From positions 1 to 64,000 of the forward strand of contig CANRFY010000010.1 in NCBI GenBank assembly GCA_947630015.1: 64,000 nt of DNA, written 5' to 3'. The notes under the pieces were generated by a model. It saw only the letters and a list, made by a program, of their open reading frames with translations. It was not told the DNA's origin and searched no databases. This document shows positions 50,786 to 61,280 of this stretch, piece by piece. How positions within the stretch are numbered: the first letter of the stretch is position 1; each line of letters starts with the position of its first letter. The stretch comes from an uncultured Clostridia bacterium. Its GTDB lineage: Bacteria > Bacillota > Clostridia > Oscillospirales > CAG-272. Both the position numbers and the translations under genes were made by a program.

Positions 50786-52012
50786 TCAGCCGTTTTTCGG
50801 CATATATTTCTTGTACTTCTGCTTCTGCCTGTGCATGACGTATGCGATACCGAGTGCGCGCTGCGGTCTGCGCCGCAGATCGGGCGCATAGTAAAACGAA
50901 TGAACGGCGCGTCCGTCGCGCATAAGCGCCGAGGCGCGCTTTGCAAGCTCTTGATCGGCGTATTTTTTCACGATCGAGAACGGGATCGAGCGCCACAGCA
51001 CCTCGCGGTCCGTCTCAATAAATTCGATATCCTCGCCGAAGATGAGATCGCGCACGACAAGCTCCGCGACGTTTGCTCCGGCGGCCGTCACATAGTAATT
51101 GCTGCGCCCCTGGCGCAGATTCATATCGAGCGCGAGATATCTGCCGTCGCGCGCGTCATAGCGGATGTCGAAATTGCAGAAGCCGGTGTATCCGACGTCG
51201 TCGAGCATGGCGCGGAACGGAGCCGTTATCGCGGGATCGTGATCGGTGATGATCGCGGCGTGATTGCCGAGTCCGTGCGGCGTATGCTCCTCGAGCAGAA
51301 CATGGCCGAGGCACATCATCTTCACCTTTCCGTCCGAGCCGGAATACGTCGTAAGCACGCGCATACTGCCGTCCGTACCCGGGACGCGCTCCTGGATAAT
51401 AACGCGTCTGTCGTATCCGGAGCCGTAAATGCGCGAGACTATCGATTCGGCGTCAGCCTGCGATTCGGCGAAGAACACCTTATACATATCGGGGAATTCG
51501 TGGTGCCAGTATTCGGCGGACGAGGACGGCTTGATCACGATCGGGAACTCGAAGCCGAGCGCATGAAGATCGCGCGGCAACTCGTCCGCGTTCTTAATTA
51601 TGAGCGTTTTCGGATGCGGGATGCCGTAAGCGCCGCATTTTTCGTAAAAATCGGCCTTTTCCGCGAACATATCGCGCATCCCCATCGACGGATGCGGCGC
51701 TTTGTACGAGTCGGGGATGCGCCCCGATTCGCGCAGCTCGATGATGAGCGAAACGTAATCGTCCGTGCATCCGAAAAGCGCGAATTCGGCGCCCTCGTGT
51801 TCCGCCGCGAATTTCGTCAGCGTGTCGGCAAGCACGTCGGCATTGTTGAGATTCGGATCGTAGCTCGGGATTATGAGCGACGAATACTTAGTCGCGGAGA
51901 GCGGATACCGCCCGAAAACGCGGCTTTTGATCGAATACGCCTCGTCAAACGCGCGGGCGAGATTATATGTGTTGAGATCGCCGCCGAGTAAAACGGGAAT
52001 TATTTCTGCCAT
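50786..52012 (-). CDS. aslA: D-aspartate ligase-like ATP-grasp enzyme
   Basis: A 408-residue ATP-grasp ligase. The opening IPVLLGGDLNTYNLARAFDEAY, the ATP-binding segment FPIVIKPSSSAEYWHHEF, VIIQERVPGTDGSMRVL, KMMCLGHVLLEEHTPHGLGN and the metal site FCNFDIRYDARDGRYLALDMNLRQGRS match the Aslfm/AslA group, which attaches D-Asp to the side chain of Lys in UDP-MurNAc-pentapeptide. The adjacent racemase and asparagine-synthetase-like genes fit that pathway. Specificity for D-Asp is inferred. Confidence 0.82.
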   Translation of the reverse strand: MAEIIPVLLGGDLNTYNLARAFDEAYSIKSRVFGRYPLSATKYSSLIIPSYDPNLNNADVLADTLTKFAAEHEGAEFALFGCTDDYVSLIIELRESGRIPDSYKAPHPSMGMRDMFAEKADFYEKCGAYGIPHPKTLIIKNADELPRDLHALGFEFPIVIKPSSSAEYWHHEFPDMYKVFFAESQADAESIVSRIYGSGYDRRVIIQERVPGTDGSMRVLTTYSGSDGKVKMMCLGHVLLEEHTPHGLGNHAAIITDHDPAITAPFRAMLDDVGYTGFCNFDIRYDARDGRYLALDMNLRQGRSNYYVTAAGANVAELVVRDLIFGEDIEFIETDREVLWRSIPFSIVKKYADQELAKRASALMRDGRAVHSFYYAPDLRRRPQRALGIAYVMHRQKQKYKKYMPKNG

Positions 52013-52018
52013 AACGGT

Positions 52019-53866
52019 TTACTCCAATGGTTTGCGTTTATAATCGATGAAAAATTGACGGTACCACACAAGGAACGTGTAAACGACCCAGATGCGCCGC
52101 TGATTGTTCGATTTGCCCGATTTATGCTCGTCGAGGATGCGCATAAGCTCGTCGACGTTGAAAAATTCGGAGACGTGCGGAGATGTGAATTCCGCCTTCA
52201 CGAGTTCGTAGAAGCGATCCTCGCGCAGCCAATTCCTGATCGGCACGGGAAAGCCCATCTTAGGACGCGTCGCCCATTCGTCCGGCAGCGTGCGGTTAGC
52301 GGCGCGGCGCAGCACGTATTTGGTGCCGCCCTCGTTCACGCGGTAGCGCGACGGGATTTTCTGTGCGGACGCCATCACGACGCGGTCGAGATAGGGAACG
52401 CGCAGCTCAAGACTGTGCGCCATCGACATCTTGTCCGCCTTTAGAAGAATGTCGCCGGGCAGCCAGAGCGAAATGTCGAGATACTGCTTTTTCGTCAGCT
52501 CGTCCGCGCCTTTCACCTTGTCGTAGACGGGACGCGTTATATCGAACGGCGACGGCGCGTTTTTGTATTTGTCGGACAGCACGCGCTTTGCCTCTCTGTC
52601 GGAGAAAACGAACGCCTGTCCGATGAAGTAGTCCTCGGGGACGCCGCCTCCGCGCACGATCATGTCGTGACCCTTGAAATAGGGGAGGCGTTTTGCGGCT
52701 TTTGCAGCCGCGCGGCGGATCGGCGCGGGAATGCGCTTATATTTGCGCAGCGCCGGCGTGTCGTCGTACCATTCGTAGCCGCCCCAAATTTCGTCCGCGC
52801 CCTCGCCTGACAGAACGACCGTGACGTATTCGCGCGTCAGCTTTGCGAGGAACCAGAGCGGGACGCTCGACGGATTCGCCTGCGGCTCGTCCATGTGGTA
52901 CTGAATTTGCGGGAACGCGTCGAAGCATTCCTCGGCGGTGATTATTTTCGTATGATGCTCGACGCCAAGCAGCTCCGACAGATGCTCCGCGTGCGCGGTC
53001 TCGTTGAATTTTGCGTCGCCGAAGCCGACAGAGAACGTATGCTCCGGCATAAGGCACGCCGTAATATAGCTCGAATCGACGCCGCCGGACAGAAACGATC
53101 CGACAGGCACGTCGCTTTGTCTGTGCAGTTTTACGGATTCGCGCACGTCGCGTTCCAGCTCGTCCGCAAAGTCGTCGAGCGTGCGCGACTCGTCGGCGTC
53201 AAATTCGACGTCCCAGTACCGTTCGAGCGAGACCTTCCCGTCTTTGTATTCGAGCGTATGCGCGGGCGGCAGCTTGTATATGCCGTCGAAGAACGTCTCG
53301 GACGTCGACGAATACTGAAACGACAAATACGGACGCAGCGCGCGCGGATTTACGCGCGGGTTGACCGCAGGATGCTCGAGCATTGCCTTGATCTCGCTGC
53401 CGAAAATGAATTCGCCGTCCGCGACCGTGTAGTAGAGAGGCTTTATGCCGAACGGATCGCGCGCGCAGAACACTGTCTTTTCGACGTTGTCCCATACCGC
53501 GATCGCGAACATCCCGCGCAGGCGCGGAATGAGCGCGCGTCCCCACTCGACAAAGCCGCAAAGCACGACCTCGGTGTCGCAGTTCGTTTTGAATTTATAT
53601 CCGAGCGCCGCAAGCTCGTCCCGCAGCGCGATGTAGTTGTAAATTTCGCCGTTGTAGACGAGGGCGAATCTGCCGTCCTCGGACGTCCACGGCTGGGACG
53701 GACACGACAGGTCGAGAATGGACAGCCTGCGAAAGCCGAGCGTGATCCCGTCGCCGAGATATCGGCCGCCGTCGTCGGGACCGCGGTGGATGATGCGCTC
53801 GCACATATTCGCGATCAGTCGTTCGTTATTGAGAGTTGCGCCGGTGAAGCCGACAAAACCGCACAT
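52019..53866 (-). CDS. asnB: Glutamine-dependent asparagine synthetase family
   Basis: A 615-residue two-domain amidotransferase. The class II glutaminase begins MCGFVGFTG with the catalytic Cys2, then RGPDDGG and NGEIYNY; the synthetase domain has the ATP loop FLSGGVDSSY and GEGADEIWGGY. It may make free asparagine, but in an operon with a D-Asp racemase and D-Asp ligase it could instead amidate the D-Asp bridge, as AsnH does in lactococci. GGGAGG lies 7 bases before the start. Confidence 0.94.
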   Translation of the reverse strand: MCGFVGFTGATLNNERLIANMCERIIHRGPDDGGRYLGDGITLGFRRLSILDLSCPSQPWTSEDGRFALVYNGEIYNYIALRDELAALGYKFKTNCDTEVVLCGFVEWGRALIPRLRGMFAIAVWDNVEKTVFCARDPFGIKPLYYTVADGEFIFGSEIKAMLEHPAVNPRVNPRALRPYLSFQYSSTSETFFDGIYKLPPAHTLEYKDGKVSLERYWDVEFDADESRTLDDFADELERDVRESVKLHRQSDVPVGSFLSGGVDSSYITACLMPEHTFSVGFGDAKFNETAHAEHLSELLGVEHHTKIITAEECFDAFPQIQYHMDEPQANPSSVPLWFLAKLTREYVTVVLSGEGADEIWGGYEWYDDTPALRKYKRIPAPIRRAAAKAAKRLPYFKGHDMIVRGGGVPEDYFIGQAFVFSDREAKRVLSDKYKNAPSPFDITRPVYDKVKGADELTKKQYLDISLWLPGDILLKADKMSMAHSLELRVPYLDRVVMASAQKIPSRYRVNEGGTKYVLRRAANRTLPDEWATRPKMGFPVPIRNWLREDRFYELVKAEFTSPHVSEFFNVDELMRILDEHKSGKSNNQRRIWVVYTFLVWYRQFFIDYKRKPLE

Positions 53867-53909
53867 AAATATGCCTCCCGTGTCATAAGCGCTGAAAATA
53901 TCTTTTTAT

Positions 53910-53938
53910 ATTCTACCATAAACGCGGGACAAAATAAA
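53910..53938 (-). promoter_or_regulatory. Promoter of the asnB-aslA-racemase-dac-murE operon
   Basis: On the minus strand TTTATT (53938-53933) and TAGAAT (53915-53910) are 17 bases apart; the -35 is weak. The next four genes follow with gaps of 47 bases or less, so this is the main candidate promoter. Confidence 0.5.
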
Positions 53939-53975
53939 GAGCTTTTTGAAAAATTACGTCGGCGGGCGGTCGGGA

Positions 53976-54461
53976 TCAATCGGCGAATACGTCCCCGTGG
54001 GAGCAGAGGATGCCGCCGCGTCCGATCTCGACGACGCCGAACATACCGGCTCTCGCCGATCCCGGATTGAACAGCGTCACGGGATGCGCGCCGTCGACGT
54101 ATTCCTCGCTCGGCGTGTGCGTGTGGCCGTATATGACAAGATCGACGGCGCGTCTCTGCGCCTCTGCGCAAAGGCGCGCTGTTGAAAATTTGACGCCGTA
54201 CCGATGGCCGTGGACGAGCAGTATCCGCGCGCCCTCGACCTCGAGCGTATCCTCCTCGGGGATCGAGTGCGGCGCGCCGAGATCGCAGTTGCCGTGCACG
54301 GCGCGGTATGTGACCTCGGGGAATATTTCCCGCAGAAACATAAAATCTGATACGCCGTCGCCGGCAAACACGGCGTAATCGACGAGTCCCTTATGCATTT
54401 CGAGCGCGCGGCGCATCGCGTATGTGTCGCCGTGCGAATCGGAAAATACGAGCAGCTTCAT
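53976..54461 (-). CDS. YfcE/MJ0936-type phosphodiesterase
   Basis: A 161-residue calcineurin-like metallophosphoesterase. Metal-binding motifs in order are FSDSHGD, FAGDGVSD, VHGNCD, LVHGHRYG and IYGHTHTP. The start at 54461 has AAGGAG 7 bases upstream and gives the standard MKLLVFSDSHG. The cellular substrate is unknown; relatives hydrolyse phosphodiesters with Mn. Confidence 0.93.
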   Translation of the reverse strand: MKLLVFSDSHGDTYAMRRALEMHKGLVDYAVFAGDGVSDFMFLREIFPEVTYRAVHGNCDLGAPHSIPEEDTLEVEGARILLVHGHRYGVKFSTARLCAEAQRRAVDLVIYGHTHTPSEEYVDGAHPVTLFNPGSARAGMFGVVEIGRGGILCSHGDVFAD

Positions 54462-54559
54462 AAAATCTCCTTTGAAGCGGACATTTTGCGCGGCTTGCGC
54501 ATATAATTGTGTATGGAGCGGCAAAGCCGCATAGTACATGATTTTGTGAGGAAACGTAA

Positions 54560-54781
54560 ATGAAGATCGATAAAAATACCGTTGATAAGCTTCTGCGCCA
54601 GAACGACGATCAGCTCTGGCGGACAGTACAGATGATAGCGGCGCAGGGCGGCGTCAATCTCTCCGGTGTCGGACGGCCGAGGGACCTGTCGCGTCTGCGC
54701 TCCGCGCTTTCGACGATGACGGAAAACGACATCAGCCGCGCGATGGAGATCGTAAACTCATATAAAAGGAACGGAAAATGA
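54560..54781 (+). CDS. Small conserved-looking protein, unknown
   Basis: A 73-residue charged, mostly helical protein with no signal or membrane segment. The pattern LRQNDDQLWRTVQMIAAQG, DLSRLRSALSTMTENDISRAMEIVNSYK suggests two or three helices of a small regulatory or scaffold protein. It is the first of three overlapping genes (ATGA overlaps at 54778 and 55281), so the three are probably made in fixed ratio. I do not recognise the family. Confidence 0.75.
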   Translation: MKIDKNTVDKLLRQNDDQLWRTVQMIAAQGGVNLSGVGRPRDLSRLRSALSTMTENDISRAMEIVNSYKRNGK

Positions 54782-55284
54782 GCGCCGAACGCACCCCGCT
54801 CGCCGACGCCGTCGCGGGACTTCTGAAAAATCCCGCCGTCCTCGAAGGCATAGTCGCGGGGATATCGGCGATCGGAGCGTCGCGCCGCGTCAAAAAGGGT
54901 AATGATGATCTGTTCGGCGGCATCATGAGCGCGCTGCCGCAGCTTTTGCCGCTTTTGGCGCTGCTCGCCCCGCCGCCGGCATCGCCGTCGTCATCGCAAA
55001 AGCCCGCCGCCGTCGCGGCGTCCGCGGACGCCGCGGACGACAGCCAGCCCGCGGGCGACACGCAAAACGCGATCGATGAGATCGTGGACGGCGGCGTCGG
55101 GGACGCGGATGATTTGAGCGGCGTCGACGTTTCATATGAAAGTCCGCAGGCGCGGCGGGAAAATCTGCTCTTGGCGCTGAGGCCGTTTCTGTCCGAATCG
55201 CGGCGGGGAGCCGCCGACGCGATGGTGCAGGTCAACAGGCTGTCGGGGCTTTTCGGAGCCGCCGACGGAAAGGATCGGATATGA
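54778..55284 (+). CDS. Unknown protein with hydrophobic centre
   Basis: A 168-residue protein. It has a helix LADAVAGLLKNPAVLEGIVAGISAIG, a hydrophobic Leu/Pro stretch (LPQLLPLLALLAPPP, about 52-67) that may insert in a membrane, an Ala/Asp/Ser linker, and a basic C-terminal motif RRENLLLALRPFLSESRRGAADAMVQVNRLSGLF. It overlaps both neighbours by 4 bases. Function unknown. Confidence 0.75.
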   Translation: MSAERTPLADAVAGLLKNPAVLEGIVAGISAIGASRRVKKGNDDLFGGIMSALPQLLPLLALLAPPPASPSSSQKPAAVAASADAADDSQPAGDTQNAIDEIVDGGVGDADDLSGVDVSYESPQARRENLLLALRPFLSESRRGAADAMVQVNRLSGLFGAADGKDRI

Positions 55285-55739
55285 TGTATGTGGGCAGGGG
55301 AAACGACAGGGACGCGGCGGACGGCAGGGAGGACGAGATGAGACTTCCCATGCAGTATCACGGCGTCGCGTTCGATACGGACGAGGATCTGCGCCGCGCG
55401 GAGGAGCTGTTCAGGCGCGGATACGTGTTTGAAGAGGATAACACCGCCGAGGCGGAAACCGAAAATGCGGCGGCAGCGCCGACGCCGGAGACAACGCCGA
55501 CGGCGCCCGATCGGACGGATGAGAAGCCGAACGAAGAGCCTGCGGCGCAAAAAAGCGAAAGCGCCGCGCCTGCGTCCGCAGGAGTACATAGCGCCGCCGG
55601 TATCGGCGGCGCGCTGTCGGGCATTTTAGGCAAAATCGGGACGGAGGAGCTGCTGCTGGGCGGCTTGTGCGTTTTGCTTTTGATGAGCGGCGTCGACGAC
55701 GAGCTGCTCATCATGCTCGTCGTTCTGCTCTTCTGCTGA
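55281..55739 (+). CDS. Unknown protein with C-terminal hydrophobic tail
   Basis: A 152-residue protein with a charged N-terminal part (RRAEELFRRGYVFEED), a long Glu/Pro/Ala/Thr linker, a Gly/Ala helix and a hydrophobic tail LLLGGLCVLLLMSGVDDELLIMLVVLLFC, which looks like one or two tail-anchored helices broken by DDE. Third gene of the trio. Its last 114 bases overlap the end of the minus-strand gene at 55626. Confidence 0.72.
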   Translation: MMYVGRGNDRDAADGREDEMRLPMQYHGVAFDTDEDLRRAEELFRRGYVFEEDNTAEAETENAAAAPTPETTPTAPDRTDEKPNEEPAAQKSESAAPASAGVHSAAGIGGALSGILGKIGTEELLLGGLCVLLLMSGVDDELLIMLVVLLFC

Positions 55740-56609
55740 TCCGAAAATGTAAAGCGAGCGCGACTGCTTGAGCCAGCTCGGATAATAGTCGTTGGCGCGC
55801 GCCGTCAGGCTCATCCCGAGCCTGCCGCCCGTCTGTATCATCTCGATCTTGTGACCGCATTCGCGCGCCGCGTCGCAGGCGAAAACGGCGTCGACGGCGC
55901 GAGCGCCGAATACGGCGAGTCCGTCGCCGCATACGCCGCGTCTGCGCTCCGCGCATACTGTGATCGCGGCGTCCGCGTCCCGATGCTCGATTTTCACGTT
56001 TACGACGCCGCGCGAGACGAACGTCACCGCCGAACACATGGCGGCGACGGCGAGCGTGAGCGCCGACGTGTCCGTTATGACGAGCGAGCCGTCGCAGACG
56101 TCGGAATCGATTCTGCATACGGCTCCGCGCATGACGGGATACAGATGTGAAAGCAGGGATGAAACGCCGTCGACGATGCGCGTCAGCGCGACGTCGCGGA
56201 TGTGGAGGCTGTCGCGCTTCAGACGCGACATTATGACGCGTTCATATGCGGCGCTCACGAGCGCGGTCGGCGCGCCTGTGCCGAAAATGATGTCGGCGTT
56301 TTGCAAAGCGCCTCCTTCAGCGTCACCAGATCGCAGAATTATGACGCCGTCGCCGTAATGGGACAGATCGGCGTCGTAGCCGCCGCGCGAGCCTATCGGC
56401 GCGAATATGCCCGGGGCGAAAAATCTGGCGCTGTCGATCGCGTCGACGAGTCCGGGGACAAGTCCGAACGCATCGGCTCCGCACGGCAGCGCCGCGTCGT
56501 TTGAAAATATAACGCAGCCGGACGCGTCGGTCACGATAATACTGCGCGGCGCGGCCAAAGCCGCGCCGTATTCAATCGGCGCTTTCCGTATCTGCCGGCG
56601 GGGCGTCAT
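55626..56609 (-). CDS. Histidine-kinase-like protein, degenerate
   Basis: A 327-residue cytoplasmic protein. The N-terminal part (IIVTDASGCVIFSNDAALPCGADAFGL) looks like a PAS domain; the second half (ALTLAVAAMCSAVTFVSRGVVNVKIE, VFGARAVDAVFACDAARECGHKIEM, GGRLGMSLTARA) follows the order of a GHKL ATPase domain but without clear Asn and Gly boxes. No conserved His region is obvious. It could be a pseudo-kinase or anti-sigma-like binding protein. Its start overlaps the upstream gene by 38 bases and its end overlaps the convergent gene by 114 bases. Confidence 0.6.
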   Translation of the reverse strand: MTPRRQIRKAPIEYGAALAAPRSIIVTDASGCVIFSNDAALPCGADAFGLVPGLVDAIDSARFFAPGIFAPIGSRGGYDADLSHYGDGVIILRSGDAEGGALQNADIIFGTGAPTALVSAAYERVIMSRLKRDSLHIRDVALTRIVDGVSSLLSHLYPVMRGAVCRIDSDVCDGSLVITDTSALTLAVAAMCSAVTFVSRGVVNVKIEHRDADAAITVCAERRRGVCGDGLAVFGARAVDAVFACDAARECGHKIEMIQTGGRLGMSLTARANDYYPSWLKQSRSLYIFGSAEEQNDEHDEQLVVDAAHQKQNAQAAQQQLLRPDFA

Positions 56610-57762
56610 CTGTGTCGGGCGTGTCTGTATCGGTCGGGCCGTCGGGCGTCGGGGCGGGGAACGATACGGCGTAAAAGCTGTAGATTCCGTTTTTGAAAAG
56701 CGCGTCTATTGCCTCAGCCTGATTGTACGGTTCGTCGGACAAGATCACAAAGCCGAGACTGTAAAGCGAAACGCTGCTTTTGATCGAGGCGCACGCGCGG
56801 TCGAGTTCGCCGTAAATGTTTGATTCGCGGACGACGCGGTCGGTCTTTACAGGTTCGCCGTTTTCGTCCGCGGCGTCGTAGTCGGTCTCGGTCCGCTCCG
56901 TATACGACCAATCGAGGCCGGTTGTGTCGACGGCGAGTCGACCGGCGGCGCGCGACAGCATATCGAGCGGCGCGGACATATCGACGTTGGCGAACACCTC
57001 ATACGGGAACGCGGCGATCAGCTTTATATCGGGGGACGACGATTTCATCCTGTCTATCACGGACAAAATCGCGTCCGGATCGGGGATCGTATTGCCGCTG
57101 ACGGGGAATCCGGTCAAAAGCACCTCGTCCGCGCCGAGTGAAAACGCCTCGGCGGCGACAGCGGTCTCGTAGAGCAGCGTCGCCTCCGACAGCACGGGAT
57201 CGGTCTGATCCGAATACGTAAGATCGTAGTACACGTTCACGGACGGCGAAAGTCCGCGTTCTGCCCCCGCCTCACGAATATCAATGATGACGCGCGACAG
57301 ATCAGGCAGTCCCGTATTTTCGGGTTGGCGCGACAGCGCGACGGCGGCGTCGGATGCGTAAAGCAGCGAATGAGCGCTGTCGGCGAGCGGTATCGTCACG
57401 GAATCGTAGCCCGAATCGAACAGCCGCAGCGCGCGCTGTTTTATCATTTCGTCAGTTTCGCCCTTGACCAAAAGAAAGCAGCCCGATCTGACGTCGTCGT
57501 GCTTCTGCGCGGCGTCGGACGCGCTCTGGCCTCCGGCCTCGCCCGTGCCGATCGTGTCCCCGCCCGTATCGAAATCGTCGCCGGTGCCGATCGCGGCGAC
57601 CTTATGCTTAAGATGATTGCCGAGGCATATTGTCCCGACGGTGACGGCGACGACGAACATCACGACGAACGCGACGGTGAGATTTATATGCAGCCGCTTT
57701 CTGCCGTAGCGGCGCTTTGTTTTTCTGTGCTTATACTGTATCGGCGCGTGATACTGAGCCAT
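56572..57762 (-). CDS. Membrane-anchored glycosidase-like protein
   Basis: A 396-residue protein with a basic N-terminus (KHRKTKRRYGRKR), one membrane helix (about 27-47), an Asp/Gly-rich linker and an outer domain of about 280 residues. The spacing of strands (FDSGYDSVTIPLADSA, RVIIDIREAGAERGLSPSVNVYY, GADEVLLTGFPVSG, LIAAFPYEVFA, RLAVDTTGL) fits a TIM barrel such as the putative glycosidase family DUF4015, but catalytic residues cannot be fixed. The tail is Asp/Thr/Pro-rich. It is followed by the kinase-like gene in one operon with the PpiC gene. Confidence 0.6.
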   Translation of the reverse strand: MAQYHAPIQYKHRKTKRRYGRKRLHINLTVAFVVMFVVAVTVGTICLGNHLKHKVAAIGTGDDFDTGGDTIGTGEAGGQSASDAAQKHDDVRSGCFLLVKGETDEMIKQRALRLFDSGYDSVTIPLADSAHSLLYASDAAVALSRQPENTGLPDLSRVIIDIREAGAERGLSPSVNVYYDLTYSDQTDPVLSEATLLYETAVAAEAFSLGADEVLLTGFPVSGNTIPDPDAILSVIDRMKSSSPDIKLIAAFPYEVFANVDMSAPLDMLSRAAGRLAVDTTGLDWSYTERTETDYDAADENGEPVKTDRVVRESNIYGELDRACASIKSSVSLYSLGFVILSDEPYNQAEAIDALFKNGIYSFYAVSFPAPTPDGPTDTDTPDTDDAPPADTESAD

Positions 57763-57770
57763 GGCGCGCC

Positions 57771-58802
57771 CTACTTTTCGTCCGTTTTCGCGTCATACGC
57801 GAAATCCGCCATCGTGAGCCTGTCCCACGCTGGCGCGGTTCTGACGTCGAGCGTCTCCGCGCGCTCGTCTATCATGCGCCAGAAAACGGACGTGACATAC
57901 GATTCGCCGAGAGTGGCAAGATTCTCCGAGACGTAGCCGTCGTCGATCTCGCAGCGCAATATGATGTGAAATCCGACCGGCGACTCCACGACGTCGGAGA
58001 TGCCGCCGACCTCGAGCGCGAACGCGGCCGTTTCAAATTCCTCGATCAGCTCGCCGCGCGTGAAATACCGCCCCGTCGGATTGACTATCATCTCGGGGTC
58101 CTCGCCGTACTGCGCGATCAGCTCGTCGAAATCGACGCCGATCCTCGCCTGACCGAGTACTTGTTCGGCAAGACGCCTGTTCTCCTCGACGTCGTCGCCG
58201 ACGTCATTTTTGATCAATACCTGCTTTGCGCAGCAGAATTCGCCGTTTTTGACGGCCTCGAGGACGGCTTCGCCGTCTGTTCTGATCTTGCCGTCGTCGA
58301 CGAGCGCGCTGTAAAGCTGAGATTCGACCTCAAACTGAGTCAGAACGAACCTGAACACGGAGTGGTTCATGTAATTTTCCGTCAGCCCCGACGTATACGC
58401 GTCGACGCCGCCGAATTCATTCTCGATATATTCCTCGACCTCGCCGTCAACGGTGCGGGCGATGTCCTTGCCGTCGTATTTTATGCCGTAATCGTCAGCG
58501 AGCGAGAACGCCGCGTAGCAGCGGCGGAGCGACGATTTGGTGTCGGCGTCGATGGAGGCGAACGATTCCGCGGCGTCGGCGTCGTTCCAGTAGGCGTCGT
58601 CGCCGCCGTCTACGGCGGATTTGAAATTCATGAAAAAGTATCTGTACTGCTCAAACGGCACCTCGTAATCGCCTATATAAAGCACAGTCTCAAGCTCCGC
58701 GTCGGTGCTTTTCGGAAACGAATATTTGCTCCCGCACGAGAGCGTCGACATCGATAAGGACACGAGCAGAAGCGAAACTATGCGTCTGAAAATTTTATTC
58801 AT
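57771..58802 (-). CDS. Parvulin-type peptidyl-prolyl isomerase lipoprotein
   Basis: A 343-residue lipoprotein (lipobox LSTLSC near residue 22) with a SurA/PrsA-like helical chaperone part and a C-terminal parvulin domain: AKQVLIKND, RRLAEQVLGQARIGVDFDELIAQYGEDPEM, GRYFTRGELIEEFETAAFALEVGGISDVVESPVGFHIILR. It should assist folding of exported proteins. The start at 58802 has an AAAGGCGG site upstream. It is the first gene of a three-gene minus-strand operon. Confidence 0.88.
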   Translation of the reverse strand: MNKIFRRIVSLLLVSLSMSTLSCGSKYSFPKSTDAELETVLYIGDYEVPFEQYRYFFMNFKSAVDGGDDAYWNDADAAESFASIDADTKSSLRRCYAAFSLADDYGIKYDGKDIARTVDGEVEEYIENEFGGVDAYTSGLTENYMNHSVFRFVLTQFEVESQLYSALVDDGKIRTDGEAVLEAVKNGEFCCAKQVLIKNDVGDDVEENRRLAEQVLGQARIGVDFDELIAQYGEDPEMIVNPTGRYFTRGELIEEFETAAFALEVGGISDVVESPVGFHIILRCEIDDGYVSENLATLGESYVTSVFWRMIDERAETLDVRTAPAWDRLTMADFAYDAKTDEK

Positions 58803-58916
58803 AATGCGTCCGCCGCCTTTCAAAGTTGCATTTCAGGGATACGTATATTATATATCGAAACTCTCGGACAAGTCAACCTTTGCGCGCAAAAATGGGGAGG
58901 GAAAATGGAAACGCCC

Positions 58917-58945
58917 TTGCGGATCTTTGCAGGATGTGATAAAAT
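58917..58945 (+). promoter_or_regulatory. Promoter of the mismatch glycosylase gene
   Basis: TTGCGG (58917-58922) and TAAAAT (58940-58945) are 17 bases apart, placing the transcript start before the chosen start codon at 58980. Confidence 0.5.
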
Positions 58946-58979
58946 CGATCGCGGAAAATACGATTCGGAGGCGAGGGGT

Positions 58980-59474
58980 ATGACAGTATCGCACGGATTC
59001 GGCCCCGTTTACGACGAAAACTGCGAAATATTGATACTCGGCAGCTTCCCGTCGGTGAAAAGCAGGGAAGAATCGTTTTATTACGCGCATCCGCAGAACA
59101 GGTTCTGGCGCACGATAGCAGAGTGCTGCGGATGCGGGACGCCGGCGACGACGGCGGAAAAGCGCGCGCTTCTGCTCGGACACAGGCTCGCGCTGTGGGA
59201 TGTGATCGAGCGGTGTGAGATCACGGGTTCGAGCGACGCGTCGATAAGGAAGGCGGAGCCGACCGATATCATGTCGCTGATAAGCGAAACGAAAGTATCG
59301 CGGATACTGTTGAACGGACAGACCGCGATGCGGCTCTATAAAAAATTCTGGCCCGAGCTGACGCTGCCGGCGGTCGCTTTGCCGTCGACGAGCGCGGCGA
59401 ACGCGAGATTCAGGCAGAATATGCTCGTCGACGCGTGGGGCAAGGCGCTCGGAATAAAATCCCACAAAAAATAA
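58980..59474 (+). CDS. DNA-deoxyinosine (hypoxanthine-DNA) glycosylase
   Basis: A 164-residue member of the uracil-DNA-glycosylase superfamily that removes deaminated bases. Recognised by ILILGSFPSVKSREESFYYAHPQNRFWRTIAEC at the active-site start and LPSTSAANAR at the second loop. The start at 58980 has GAGGGG upstream; a longer reading from 58905 would cover the promoter. Confidence 0.9.
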   Translation: MTVSHGFGPVYDENCEILILGSFPSVKSREESFYYAHPQNRFWRTIAECCGCGTPATTAEKRALLLGHRLALWDVIERCEITGSSDASIRKAEPTDIMSLISETKVSRILLNGQTAMRLYKKFWPELTLPAVALPSTSAANARFRQNMLVDAWGKALGIKSHKK

Positions 59475-59509
59475 ATGAAAGATTTCGTTTGTAATCCTGC
59501 AAAAATATC

Positions 59510-61265
<1,756 letters not shown>

Positions 61266-61280
61266 TGATTAGAGGTTGAT

